From Thiohalocapsa sp. (lineage in GTDB: Bacteria > Pseudomonadota > Gammaproteobacteria > Chromatiales > Chromatiaceae): a stretch of 64,000 nucleotides of DNA. The translations under genes and the position numbers were made by a program. This document shows, in pieces, positions 48,559 to 57,710 of the stretch (position 1 is its first letter; each line of letters starts with the position of its first letter). The stretch lies in the NCBI GenBank assembly GCA_021736785.1, contig JAIPFF010000001.1:124001-188000 (forward strand), read 5' to 3'. The notes under the pieces are model-generated. The model made no database searches and was not told the origin of the DNA. It worked only from the letters and a program-made list of their open reading frames with translations.

Positions 48559-50795
48559 GTTTCTCCTGCTTGCCTGATAGCAGTCGGTGACGCGGCCGGG
48601 TCTTCGCGCCAGATTGGCAGTCGGGCGGTGAAGCGGGCTCCGTTGTCCGCGTTCTCCGCCGAGATGATACCGCCGTGCTCTTCAATAATCTTCTTGACGA
48701 TGGCCAGTCCGAGCCCCGTCCCCTTCGCTTTCGATGTCACATAGGGCTCGAACAGCCGGTCCATCATGTCCGGATCGAGGCCGCCGCCGTTATCCTCGAT
48801 GCTGAGCTCTGCCGCCGGTACCTCCTCGCCGCGGATGACCCGCGAACGAACGGTGATGCAGCCTTCGCTGCGCTGCTCCAATGCCTCTATCGCGTTCTTG
48901 AGCAGATTGTGCATGACTTGGCGCAATCGTTTCGAATCGCCGCGCACGAACGTATGCTCGGCATCGAGCTCGGTCACGATGCGCGCGGTTCCGCCGCGGT
49001 AAAGCTCGGTCACCTCGGCGATCAGCGCGTCCAGCGCGAACGGTTCTTCCTGCATCTGCGGCGTGCGCGCATAGCTCGCAAAGTCGTTGACCATGGCCTT
49101 CATGGCCTCGACCTGCTGAACGATCGTGTGCGTGGCGCGGTCGACGACGCGGGCGTCGTCGTCCGGCAGCTTGGTCAGCAATTTGTGGCGCAGGGGCTCC
49201 GCCGACAGCGGGATCGGCGCCAACGGGTTCTTGATTCCGTGCGCGAGCCGGCGAGCGCCCTCGCCCCACGCGGCGTCGCGCTGCGCGCGGATCAGCGTCG
49301 TGATGTCGTCGAATACGACGACATGGCCCGCGCTCGGCCCGCTGGTGCTCGGCAGCGGGCTGCCGCGGCACATCAGCACTTGTCTGCCGTCGTTGCCGAA
49401 CAGCGTGATCTCCTCGCGCCACTCCTGTCCCGCGGCGATGTGCCGGCGCACGGCCTCGCCCCAGTGGGTGAGGCGCGGGTAGGCTTGCTCGAGCGTCTGC
49501 AGCGTGAGCGCCGGCGGCTCCCGGGGCTGTGCAGGCTCGGGCTCGCCGAGGCGTAGGATCTGGCGCGCGGCGCGATTCATCGTGCCCAGCTGCAGTGACT
49601 CGTCGAAGGCGATGACGCCGCTCGACAGCCGCCCGAGCACGGTCTCCAGATAAGCCCGCTGTTCCTCGACCGCGCGCTGGCTGCGGGCGGCCTGGTCGCG
49701 GGCCTGGGCGATGCGCTTGGTCATCGCGTTGAAGGAGGCGACCAGGAAAGCCAGCTCGTCGTCGTGGGAGGGCAACGGCAACTGCTGCTCGTAGTCTCCC
49801 GCGGCCACCGCGCGGGTGCCGCGGGCAATGTCGGCCACCGGCGCGGCGAGCCGCTGAGCGGTGCGAAATGCCGCCAGCAGCGCGGCCATGAGGCCGAAAA
49901 CCAGCACCAGGGACAACGTCAACGAGAAGCTGAACTTCAGCGACCGGCGCAAGTACGAGAGCTCGGTGTAGCGGTTGTAGGCGTCCTCCAACCGCGCGGC
50001 CAATTCGCTGATGCGCGCCGAGGTCGGAAAGATGGCCTGCAGCAGCAGCGGGCGGGAGCGGGGGTCGTTGACCAGCACCCGCACGATCAGTTCGTCGTCG
50101 GGGCCTGTCTCCAGTCCCACATAGTCCACGCCCATGCGCACGCCCTGCATGATTTCCCGCTCCGGATGGTCGGGCACCAACTGGGTCGGATCGTCGTTGG
50201 CAGTTCCGAGCACCTGTCCGCTCGGCTCGTAGACGGTGAGCTCGAGTGCGCCGGCCTGGCGGCGCAGATCGTCGAGCGTCAGCGTCAGTGCCGTGGCCGA
50301 GCGATCCTCGATACCGTCGAGCAACTGGGCGGCGTACTTCATCATGACCCGTTGGTTCAGATCCAACGACGCCTGGTTCAGCGTCAGCGCATCCTGCATG
50401 GCGCTGTCGATTTCCACGTCGAACCAGCTGTCGATGCCGCGCAGCAGGAAGCCGAGGGAGAAGTAGTAGACGACACCCACCGGCAGCAGCGAGATCAGCG
50501 CGAACAAGAGCACGACGCGGGCGGTCAGTCGGGAGCCGGCGGCCTGCCGGCGATAGCTCGAGACCAGCCGGAAGACATTGAAGCCTACCATCAGCGCGAG
50601 CAGGAAAAGCCCCAGCAAAACCAGGAACAGCAGCGGCACGAAGATCCGGCTCAGCGTCTCGGAGTTCTGCACCGCGTCGCTCATCAGGTGCAGTGCAACC
50701 AGCAGCGCGATCAGCAAAATGCCGACACCCACGGTGCCGGGGTGGCGCAGGCGATGCTTGAGACTGTCTAGGGTTTCAGCGGCCACTTGGTCCAC
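48555..50795 (-). CDS. ntrY: NtrY-type membrane histidine kinase with altered H-box
   Basis: About 746 residues. Order: two N-terminal helices, a third helix at about 90-115, a periplasmic sensor region, a further helix, HAMP (ADIARGTRAVAAGDYEQQLP), PAS, HisKA and HATPase. ATP-lid motifs are normal (HNLLKNAIEA, EDNGGGLDP, GTGLGLAIVKKI). The H-box reads RRLAHGIKNPLAPI, with Gly in place of the glutamate that normally follows the phospho-accepting His519. No ATG exists at the N-terminus; GTG at 50795 or 50786 is the likely start, inside the end of the DUF4390 gene. It senses an unknown envelope or nitrogen/redox signal and signals to NtrX. Confidence 0.92.
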   Translation of the reverse strand: MDQVAAETLDSLKHRLRHPGTVGVGILLIALLVALHLMSDAVQNSETLSRIFVPLLFLVLLGLFLLALMVGFNVFRLVSSYRRQAAGSRLTARVVLLFALISLLPVGVVYYFSLGFLLRGIDSWFDVEIDSAMQDALTLNQASLDLNQRVMMKYAAQLLDGIEDRSATALTLTLDDLRRQAGALELTVYEPSGQVLGTANDDPTQLVPDHPEREIMQGVRMGVDYVGLETGPDDELIVRVLVNDPRSRPLLLQAIFPTSARISELAARLEDAYNRYTELSYLRRSLKFSFSLTLSLVLVFGLMAALLAAFRTAQRLAAPVADIARGTRAVAAGDYEQQLPLPSHDDELAFLVASFNAMTKRIAQARDQAARSQRAVEEQRAYLETVLGRLSSGVIAFDESLQLGTMNRAARQILRLGEPEPAQPREPPALTLQTLEQAYPRLTHWGEAVRRHIAAGQEWREEITLFGNDGRQVLMCRGSPLPSTSGPSAGHVVVFDDITTLIRAQRDAAWGEGARRLAHGIKNPLAPIPLSAEPLRHKLLTKLPDDDARVVDRATHTIVQQVEAMKAMVNDFASYARTPQMQEEPFALDALIAEVTELYRGGTARIVTELDAEHTFVRGDSKRLRQVMHNLLKNAIEALEQRSEGCITVRSRVIRGEEVPAAELSIEDNGGGLDPDMMDRLFEPYVTSKAKGTGLGLAIVKKIIEEHGGIISAENADNGARFTARLPIWREDPAASPTAIRQAGET

Positions 50796-51361
50796 TTGCT
50801 GGATTGCTTCCAGGAGGGATAAAGGTAGGCCATCGGTCGCAGCGGAAGCGGCAATTCCTCGATGTCCAGGGAAACCCGCAGATGCACTTCGTAGTCTTGA
50901 TCCGGATCGAGGCGTTCCTTGCCGAGCAATTGCAAGGCGCGGATATCTCCGAGAGCGGCGACGGCCGCATCGCGTGTCACGAAGGTACGCCCGGCCTCGC
51001 CCGGAAGTTGCGCGACCAGGTAGCTCTCGGACAGGGGTTTGTAGCGTATGCGGTAGCGCAGGCGCTGATCCACCAGGCTGGCTTCCCAAATCCAGTCGTC
51101 CTCGGGGCGCACCTGGACGTGGACTTCCAGCGTCAGCGGCACGCCGTTGTCGAGGGCTTCGAGGGCCCGCTCGCTGAAGTTGAAATCGATACGTGCGTCG
51201 AGCATGTAGGTATCGCCGTCGAGGCGTGTCTCGACGCTGACGATCTCGAAGTCGGCGCCGCCGACCGGCAGGCAGACCAGTAGCAGCACGGCGGCGAGAA
51301 AAAGGCGCTGCAGTCGCCGAATATCGCGATTGCGGGCGCGCGGCGCGTGTCGGACCGTCAT
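50768..51361 (-). CDS. DUF4390 exported protein
   Basis: A 197-residue protein with an N-terminal hydrophobic signal or anchor (about 20-37, LFLAAVLLLVCLPVGGA), then a beta-rich domain with DGDTYMLDARIDFNFSERAL and WEASLVDQRLRYRIRYKPLS. DUF4390 proteins are found between rsmB and ntrY in many gamma- and betaproteobacteria. The function is not known; periplasmic location and invariant linkage suggest a role with the NtrY sensor. The ATG overlaps the rsmB stop (ATGA), and its own end overlaps the ntrY start by about 28 bp. Confidence 0.9.
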   Translation of the reverse strand: MTVRHAPRARNRDIRRLQRLFLAAVLLLVCLPVGGADFEIVSVETRLDGDTYMLDARIDFNFSERALEALDNGVPLTLEVHVQVRPEDDWIWEASLVDQRLRYRIRYKPLSESYLVAQLPGEAGRTFVTRDAAVAALGDIRALQLLGKERLDPDQDYEVHLRVSLDIEELPLPLRPMAYLYPSWKQSSKWTKWPLKP

Positions 51362-52698
51362 GCGGCCTTCTCCAGCAGCGCGTAGTAGAAACCGTCGCCG
51401 CCATCGGGCTGCGGGAAGAGTTGGCGTCCGGGCGCTCGCGCTTCGCTGCCTTCGATGGCCAGCGGGACTTCGCGGGCGTCGGCGTGGCGCTGCAGGAAGG
51501 CGCGCACTTGTGCCTCGTTTTCTTCCGGCAGCAACGAGCAGGTTGCGTAGAGCAGGTACCCGCCGGGGAGCAGATGGGGCCACAGATTGTCCAGCATGGC
51601 GCGCTGGGTTGCGGCGAGTGCGTCGATATCGGCGTCGCGGCGCAGCCATTTGATATCCGGATGGCGGCGAATGACGCCGGTGGCGGAGCACGGCGCATCC
51701 AGCAGAATGCGCCGATAGGGGCCGTCTTGCCAATGGTCGCCGGCGGCATCGCCGACAACGGTCTCGGCGTGGAGCCCGAGTCGCTCCAGGTTGCGGCGCA
51801 GGGTCTGCATGCGCTCGGGGTCGGCATCGAGCGCGGTCACTTGCGCCGCGCCCCCGGTGCGCTCGATGAGATGCGCGGTCTTGCCGCCGGGGGCCGCGCA
51901 GGCGTCGAGGATTCGCTCCCCCGGAGCGGCGCCCAGCAATTGCGCGGCGAACTGGGCCGAAGCGTCCTGTACCGAGACTTTGCCTTCGGCGAAGCCCGGC
52001 AAGCGCTCCGTCGGCAGCGGATGATCGAGCTGCAGCGCCGCCTCGAGCTGCGCTAGTGGTCGTGCCGCGATGCCGGCATCGGCGAGTGCCGCGGCGTAGT
52101 CGGCGCGGGTGCCGCGCAGCAGATTGACGCGCAGTGTCATCGGTGCGCGCGAATTTCCGGCATCGACGATGGCCTGCCAGTGCCGCGGCCAAGCTTGCCG
52201 TAGCCGCGCCAGCAGCCAGTGGGGTAGCAGCCAGCGGGCGCTTTCGTCGTCGGCGACCTGCGCCAGCAGGGCGTCGCTCTCGCGCTGGAAGCGGCGCAGC
52301 GTCGCATTCAGCAAGCCTGCCGCGTGCGGCCGCTCGAGCACGCGCACCGCGCCGACGGTGGCGGCCACCGCCGCATGTGCCGGGATGCGCATGGCTGTCA
52401 GCTGGTAGAGCCCGATCGCCATCAGGTCCTGCAGGATCGCGTCGGCGGGTTTCAAGGGGCGCTTCAAGAGCAGCCCGGTCAGCGCTTGCAGCCGCGGCAG
52501 CAGGCGCAGCGTGCCGAAGCAAAGCTCGTGCAACAGGGCGCGGTCTCGCGCATCGACCGATGCCGCCGCTTCGGCCAGGGCATCGGTCAGCGAGCGGCCG
52601 CCGGCGTGCACGGCGTTAACCGTGCGGGCGGCCTGCGCACGAACGCCGGCACCGCTGTCGCTGCGCCTGCGGGGCGGCTCATGACGGGCTTCAGGCAA
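51358..52698 (-). CDS. rsmB: 16S rRNA (cytosine-967-C5)-methyltransferase RsmB
   Basis: Methylates C967 of 16S rRNA. An N-terminal NusB-like RNA-binding domain (about 15-150, ARDRALLHELCFGTLRLLPR) is followed by a Rossmann methyltransferase domain with LDACAAPGGKTAHLIE, the motif IV LDAPCSATGVIRRHPDIKW and the catalytic YATCSLLPEENE. No in-frame ATG exists upstream of the conserved region; TTG at 52698, overlapping the fmt stop by 8 bp (TTGCCTGA), gives 446 residues against 429 in E. coli. An ATG nearby at the fmt end is out of frame. Confidence 0.94.
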   Translation of the reverse strand: MPEARHEPPRRRSDSGAGVRAQAARTVNAVHAGGRSLTDALAEAAASVDARDRALLHELCFGTLRLLPRLQALTGLLLKRPLKPADAILQDLMAIGLYQLTAMRIPAHAAVAATVGAVRVLERPHAAGLLNATLRRFQRESDALLAQVADDESARWLLPHWLLARLRQAWPRHWQAIVDAGNSRAPMTLRVNLLRGTRADYAAALADAGIAARPLAQLEAALQLDHPLPTERLPGFAEGKVSVQDASAQFAAQLLGAAPGERILDACAAPGGKTAHLIERTGGAAQVTALDADPERMQTLRRNLERLGLHAETVVGDAAGDHWQDGPYRRILLDAPCSATGVIRRHPDIKWLRRDADIDALAATQRAMLDNLWPHLLPGGYLLYATCSLLPEENEAQVRAFLQRHADAREVPLAIEGSEARAPGRQLFPQPDGGDGFYYALLEKAA

Positions 52699-53626
52699 GC
52701 AGGGCGCCTTCCAAGCTGCGGGCATTGAGAAAATCCGAGGCGGACATCGCGCGCTTGCCGGGCGGCTGCAGGCGGGTGACGCGCAGGCGCCCGCTGCCGG
52801 CGGCGACATCGATGCCCTCGCGGCCGACGGCGACAACGCGGCCCGGCTCCGCGCCCGGCTCACTGTCGAGTGCGTGAGCGGCCCAGATGCGCAGCACGAT
52901 GTCGTCGAGACGCGTCTGTGCCACCGGCCACGGGTTGAACGCGCGGACACGGCGCTCGATCTCGGGCGCGGTCCCGGACCAGTCGATCAGCGCCTCTTCC
53001 TTGCTTAGCTTGCGGGCATAGGTAGCCGCCGTGTCGTCCTGGGCGAGCGGCGCAAGCGTCCCGTCGATAATGCCGGGCAGCGCCGCCATCAGCGCATCGG
53101 CGCCGAGTGCGGCGAGCCGGTCGTGCAGAGAGCCGCCGGTCTCGTCCGGTGCGATGTCGAGTCGGTCCACGCGGTAGACGGGGCCGGTGTCGAGGCCTTC
53201 TGCCATGCGCATGATGGAGATGCCGGATTCGCGGTCGCCGGCAAGGATCGCCCGCTGGATCGGAGCCGCGCCGCGCCAGCGCGGCAGGATCGAGGCGTGG
53301 ATATTCACGCAGCCGAGCCGCGGCGCATCGAGCGCTGCGCGGGGCAGCAGCAGGCCGTAGGCGGCGACGATCATCAGGTCGGCATCGAGCGCTTGGAGTT
53401 GCGCGAGCGCGTCCGCGTCCTTCAGCGTTTCCGGCTGATGCACGGTCACGCCCGCCGCCAGCGCCGTCGTCTTCACCGGTGATGGCGCCAACTTGCGCCC
53501 GCGACCGGCCGGACGGTCGGGTTGGGTATAGACGGCGACGACATCGCAGTCGCTCGCGAGCAATGCCGTCAGTGCCGGCACCGCGAAATCGGGGGTACCG
53601 GCAAAGATGATACGGGCAGTGGACAT
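52691..53626 (-). CDS. fmt: Methionyl-tRNA formyltransferase
   Basis: Formylates initiator Met-tRNA with 10-formyl-tetrahydrofolate. N-terminal formyltransferase fold starting RIIFAGTPDFAVPALTALL; catalytic region VNIHASILPRWRGAAPIQRA; then SIMRMAEGLDTGPVYRVDRL and a C-terminal OB-fold domain for tRNA. The start at 53626 gives 311 residues (E. coli 315); the frame is open 12 codons further. It stands between def (100 bp upstream) and rsmB (8-bp overlap). Confidence 0.97.
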   Translation of the reverse strand: MSTARIIFAGTPDFAVPALTALLASDCDVVAVYTQPDRPAGRGRKLAPSPVKTTALAAGVTVHQPETLKDADALAQLQALDADLMIVAAYGLLLPRAALDAPRLGCVNIHASILPRWRGAAPIQRAILAGDRESGISIMRMAEGLDTGPVYRVDRLDIAPDETGGSLHDRLAALGADALMAALPGIIDGTLAPLAQDDTAATYARKLSKEEALIDWSGTAPEIERRVRAFNPWPVAQTRLDDIVLRIWAAHALDSEPGAEPGRVVAVGREGIDVAAGSGRLRVTRLQPPGKRAMSASDFLNARSLEGALLA

Positions 53627-53726
53627 GGGTGCAGCAGTAGATGCGCCGAAGGCAGTGATCAACGGTTGCTCGGCGTCCCGCGGGCCGCAGGCCGGCGAGA
53701 CGTCCGAGAGGAGACGCCCGAGTGGA

Positions 53727-54266
53727 CTAGATCGCGCGCCTCCGGCCGCTGTCCGTGGAGCTCGGCGCCGCCTGACGCTGGTCTTTCTCGAGCTTCTTGC
53801 GGATGCGTTGGCGCTTGAGCGCCGAGATATGATCCACGAACAGCCGTCCGTCGAGGTGATCGATCTCGTGCTGGATGCAGACCGCGAGCAGACCGTCGGT
53901 ATCGAGCTCGAACGGTTCCCCGTTGCGGTCGAGCGCGCGCATGCGGATCCGATCGGCGCGGGTGACCGTCTCGTAAAAACCGGGAACCGACAGGCAGCCT
54001 TCGTCCATCTGCTCTTCGCCGCTGCGCTCCAGGATCTCCGGATTGATCAGGCACAGGGGGGCGTTCTTTTCATCCGAGATATCGATAACCACGACCCGCT
54101 TGGGCACATTGACCTGGATCGCGGCGAGGCCGATGCCGGGCGCCGCGTACATGGTCTCGAGCATGTCGTCCACGAGCTGACGGGTTTTGTCGTCAACTTT
54201 TTCGACCGGTTCTGCACTGCGCCGGAGCCGGGCGTCCGGAAAGGTGAGGATTTCGAGTTTTGCCAT
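53727..54266 (-). CDS. def: Peptide deformylase
   Basis: Removes the N-formyl group from new polypeptides. All three metal-site motifs are present: GIGLAAIQV (44-52), EGCLSVPG with Cys91, and QHEIDHLDG with His133 and His137. Length 179. It heads the def-fmt-rsmB run and is divergent from the LysM protein gene across 223 bp. Confidence 0.98.
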   Translation of the reverse strand: MAKLEILTFPDARLRRSAEPVEKVDDKTRQLVDDMLETMYAAPGIGLAAIQVNVPKRVVVIDISDEKNAPLCLINPEILERSGEEQMDEGCLSVPGFYETVTRADRIRMRALDRNGEPFELDTDGLLAVCIQHEIDHLDGRLFVDHISALKRQRIRKKLEKDQRQAAPSSTDSGRRRAI

Positions 54267-54489
54267 AGTCTTGCGGAATATTGCTCAAACTGTGGTGTCA
54301 TGCCGACACGTTGCGCTAATATCCAGATCATACAACATGATGCAAGCTACTTTCGCGTTCGCCGTGCGCTGGCAACGAGCCGGGCGCGATTGACTGTCTC
54401 GCGTCCCGGCGCACGCGAGACCCGTGCCGCATCCTCGGCCCGCAATGGCGCCCGGGCAACGCGCGGCGGTTCAGCACCAAGGAGTCGAT

Positions 54490-55731
54490 ATGAAGGCCTT
54501 CCCCGTGTCCGCAGCCCCGCGATTGCGCCGTCGAGCCGCCTGCCGCCACGGGTCTTGGCTCGGGGCATTTCTGATCGTCGCGATGCTCGGCTCGGTCGCG
54601 CCGGCGGCAGCGCAGGTTGCGCTGAATCCGGATTATCCCCGGACCTACGTCGTGCAGCCCGGCGACACATTGTGGGACATCGCCGGGCGCTTCCTGCGCC
54701 AGCCCTGGCGCTGGCGCGACGTGTGGGAGGCCAACCCGGGGGTCGATAACCCGAATCTCATCTATCCCGGCGACGTGCTGGAGCTCACGTTCCGCGAAGG
54801 GCGTCCGCGTATCCGCCGAGCGGGCGCCTCGGGCGGGATGCGCACCGTGAAGTTGTCGCCGCGTGTTCGGGTTACCGAGCTCGAGCGGGCCATACCCGCG
54901 ATTCCGATCAACGCCGTCGCTCCGTTCCTGTCGCGGCCGCTGGTGGCCGATGCCGATGAGATCGACGCGCTCGACTATGTCGTCGGCTTCCCCGAGGGCC
55001 AGCTTGTCGCGAGCAGCGGCGACGAGATTTACGTGCGAACAATCCTCACCGCGGAAGAAGACCGCTACGAAATTCTGCGGCCCGGGCAGGAGTACCGCGA
55101 TCCCGCCAGCGGTGAGTTGCTCGGCTTCCAGGCCACCTATGTCGGCGCGGCGCGACTCGAGCGCTTCGGCGACCCGGCCACGCTGCGCGTCTCCAGTACG
55201 GAGCGGGAGGTGGCCATCGGCGATCGGGTACGCTCGGCTCGGGACGAGGAGCCGATTCGAAGCTTTTTCCCCGAGGCGGCACCGGCCGGGATGATCGGGC
55301 AGATCATCGCGGTGCTGAACGGCGTGTCGCAGATCGGACAGTTCGATGTCGTCGTGCTGAACAAGGGCTCCGAGGACCGTGTGCAGGTCGGGCACGTCTT
55401 CGAGGCCTACAGCGGCGGCGGCGTTCGCCGCGACGAGGTGCGCACGCGGCGTGCCGACTGGAACTGGCGCAACGAGACCCCGCTCGATTCGAGCTTTTGG
55501 CTCGGCGAGTGGGAATACGACGGCTGGAACCGGAACCGACCCTCCGAGAATGCGCCGTTGCCGCTGCATCGCCGCGCCGTCAGGCCCTACAGCGAGTACA
55601 TCGAGCCAGACTCGCGCTCGGGTATCGTCATGGTGTTCAAGGTGTTCTCGCGCGTCAGTTTCGGTCTGGTCATGCATGCCACACGCGCCATGCATATCGG
55701 CGAGACGATCTCGGCGCCGAGAGCGCTCTAG
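54490..55731 (+). CDS. Exported LysM-domain protein
   Basis: A 413-residue protein with a signal peptide (about 20-45, LGAFLIVAMLGSVAPAAAQ) and one LysM domain (about 55-105, TYVVQPGDTLWDIAGRFLRQ, ending NLIYPGDVLEL) that binds peptidoglycan. The remaining 300 residues form an uncharacterised conserved region with FKVFSRVSFGLVMHATRAMH near the end. This architecture is regularly found divergent from def and upstream of dprA. AAGGAG lies 6 nt before the ATG. The role is unknown; a wall-bound structural or outer-surface function is inferred. Confidence 0.9.
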   Translation: MKAFPVSAAPRLRRRAACRHGSWLGAFLIVAMLGSVAPAAAQVALNPDYPRTYVVQPGDTLWDIAGRFLRQPWRWRDVWEANPGVDNPNLIYPGDVLELTFREGRPRIRRAGASGGMRTVKLSPRVRVTELERAIPAIPINAVAPFLSRPLVADADEIDALDYVVGFPEGQLVASSGDEIYVRTILTAEEDRYEILRPGQEYRDPASGELLGFQATYVGAARLERFGDPATLRVSSTEREVAIGDRVRSARDEEPIRSFFPEAAPAGMIGQIIAVLNGVSQIGQFDVVVLNKGSEDRVQVGHVFEAYSGGGVRRDEVRTRRADWNWRNETPLDSSFWLGEWEYDGWNRNRPSENAPLPLHRRAVRPYSEYIEPDSRSGIVMVFKVFSRVSFGLVMHATRAMHIGETISAPRAL

Positions 55732-55764
55732 TCTCGATGCGTCGTACGGCACGGCTCGGCTGCC

Positions 55765-56886
55765 TTGTCCGGTAACGCGCCCCCCGCGCGAACGGAGGAC
55801 TGGCTCGCCCTGTGTCTAGCGCCGGGCGTCGGCTCGCGCACCGCGGCGCGTTTGCTCGAGCGTTTCGGCAGCGTCGCCGCCGTGCTTGCGGCCGACGCCG
55901 AGGCCCTCTCGCAGGCTGGCTTGTCGGCGCAGTCGGTGCGGGGGTTGCGCGCGCCCGAGGAGGCCGCGATCGATGCGGCCTTGGCTTGGGCCGCACACGA
56001 TAGCGCCTGCATCCTGGCCCTCGACGACCCGCGCTATCCGCCGCAGGTGGCGTCCATCGACGCGCCGCCGCCGCTGCTGTTCGTGCGCGGCGATCCGCTG
56101 CTGCTGAGCGACCCGCAATTGGCGGTCGTCGGCAGCCGCAACCCGACCCGCGGCGGCCTCGATACCAGCCGCGCCTTCGCCGCCCACCTGGCGGGTATCG
56201 GTTTGTGTATCGGCAGCGGTCTCGCGCTCGGTATCGACGCTGCCGCCCACCACGGTGCGCTTCAGACCGGACGTACCATCGCCGTGCTCGGGACGGGGCC
56301 GGACCGAGTCTATCCCGCGGCGCACCGCGAGCTGGCCCGTCGGATCGCCGAAAACGGTGCGCTGGTGACGGAGTTCCCGCCGGGAACCGGCCCCAGGCCC
56401 GGCCATTTTCCTCGCCGCAACCGGCTGATCAGTGCGCTGGCCCTGGGTACGCTCGTGGTCGAGGCGGCGCCCGGCAGCGGATCCTTGATTACGGCCCGCT
56501 ATGCCGCCGAGCAGGGCCGCGAGGTATTCGCGATTCCCGGATCGATCCACAATCCGCTGGCGCGCGGCTGTCATATCCTGATCCGCCAGGGAGCGAAGCT
56601 GGTCGACAGTGCCGACCAGATCCTGGAGGAGCTGGTGCCGCAGTTGGCGCGCTTCACCATGCCGCCTGCAGCCGACGCCCCGCCCGACGGCGACCCGCCC
56701 GAGTTGGATGCGGACTATCGCCAACTCCTTGATTGCATGGGGCACGATCCCGCCGCCCCCGACGAACTGATCGCGCGCTCGGGCCTGTCGGCCCAGAGCG
56801 TCTCGTCCATGCTGCTGTTGCTGGAACTGCAGGGGCATGTATCATCACACCCTGGTGGACGCTACAGCTTACGCGGCCGTTCCTAA
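55765..56886 (+). CDS. dprA: DNA processing protein DprA
   Basis: Binds incoming single-stranded DNA and loads RecA during natural transformation. A SAM-like N-terminal domain (about 10-80) is followed by the Rossmann-like core with VVGSRNPTRGGLDTSRAFA, GSGLALGIDAAAHHGAL, GTGPDRVYPAAHRELARR, PRRNRLISALALGTLVVEA and a C-terminal winged helix (about 310-373). The start codon appears to be TTG at 55765; no ATG fits the N-terminus. It follows the LysM gene by 33 bp. Confidence 0.95.
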   Translation: MSGNAPPARTEDWLALCLAPGVGSRTAARLLERFGSVAAVLAADAEALSQAGLSAQSVRGLRAPEEAAIDAALAWAAHDSACILALDDPRYPPQVASIDAPPPLLFVRGDPLLLSDPQLAVVGSRNPTRGGLDTSRAFAAHLAGIGLCIGSGLALGIDAAAHHGALQTGRTIAVLGTGPDRVYPAAHRELARRIAENGALVTEFPPGTGPRPGHFPRRNRLISALALGTLVVEAAPGSGSLITARYAAEQGREVFAIPGSIHNPLARGCHILIRQGAKLVDSADQILEELVPQLARFTMPPAADAPPDGDPPELDADYRQLLDCMGHDPAAPDELIARSGLSAQSVSSMLLLLELQGHVSSHPGGRYSLRGRS

Positions 56887-56967
56887 GGCGGGACGGATCG
56901 GGCGTGTGCCGGGCAGTCGCGGCCTTTCGGCCGTCAATGCGGCAGACAGCCGCTTCGAGGTTGGTGC

Positions 56968-57444
56968 ATGTACGAAAACATGGTCGATGTCCTGATCTAT
57001 CTGTACGAAAACTACATGGACGGCGAGTCGCGCGCGCCCGTCGATCAGGACGAGCTCGAAACCGAGTTGGCGGAAGCGGGCTTTTCCACCGGCGAGATCG
57101 CGCAGGCGCTGACCTGGCTCGATGAACTGGCCAGCCGGATGGACGTGGCCGATTACGCGCCGCGCCTCAACGGTGCCATGCGCGTCTACACGGCTACCGA
57201 GTGCGCCAAACTGGACCTGGACGCGCGCGGACTCCTGCTGTTCCTGGAGCAGAGCGGCATTCTCGACCCGCTCTCGCGCGAGCTGGTGGTCGATCGGGCC
57301 CTCGCTATCGAGCAATCGGCCGTCAGCGTCGACGAACTGAAATGGATCGTCCTGCTCGTGCTGATGAACCGCCCCGGACGCGAATCGGCGTTCAGTCAGA
57401 TGGAAGACCTCGTCTACGGGCAAACGCCCGTCTACATCCACTGA
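56968..57444 (+). CDS. smg: Smg family protein (DUF494)
   Basis: A 158-residue acidic helical protein that begins MYENMVDVLIYLYENYMDGE and ends WIVLLVLMNRPGRESAFSQM, both hallmarks of Smg. Length equals E. coli Smg (157). Its function is not established. The order dprA-smg-topA is conserved in gammaproteobacteria. The 266 bp before topA hold a small inverted repeat at 57512-57529 and no gene. Confidence 0.95.
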   Translation: MYENMVDVLIYLYENYMDGESRAPVDQDELETELAEAGFSTGEIAQALTWLDELASRMDVADYAPRLNGAMRVYTATECAKLDLDARGLLLFLEQSGILDPLSRELVVDRALAIEQSAVSVDELKWIVLLVLMNRPGRESAFSQMEDLVYGQTPVYIH

Positions 57445-57710
57445 TTTTTCCGCACGCTGCCGGCCACTCGGTCGGCGTCCGGTCGCACCGCGCCGACCGC
57501 TCGGCGCGTTTGCGTTGCCGCCGCAACGCCCTCACCGTCCTCTCCGAAGCCAGGCCGCGCCGAGCCCGCGCTCGCCGAAGCCTGCCGCGCCGGCGTCGAA
57601 TCTTGCCGCCGGCCTCATCCGCGGCCGCGCCACACTCCGGCAGTGCAACTTGACGCCGGCCGGCCGCATCGTTTTTCCTAAGCGCCCACACAGCCTCGGT
57701 CGTTATCGCC

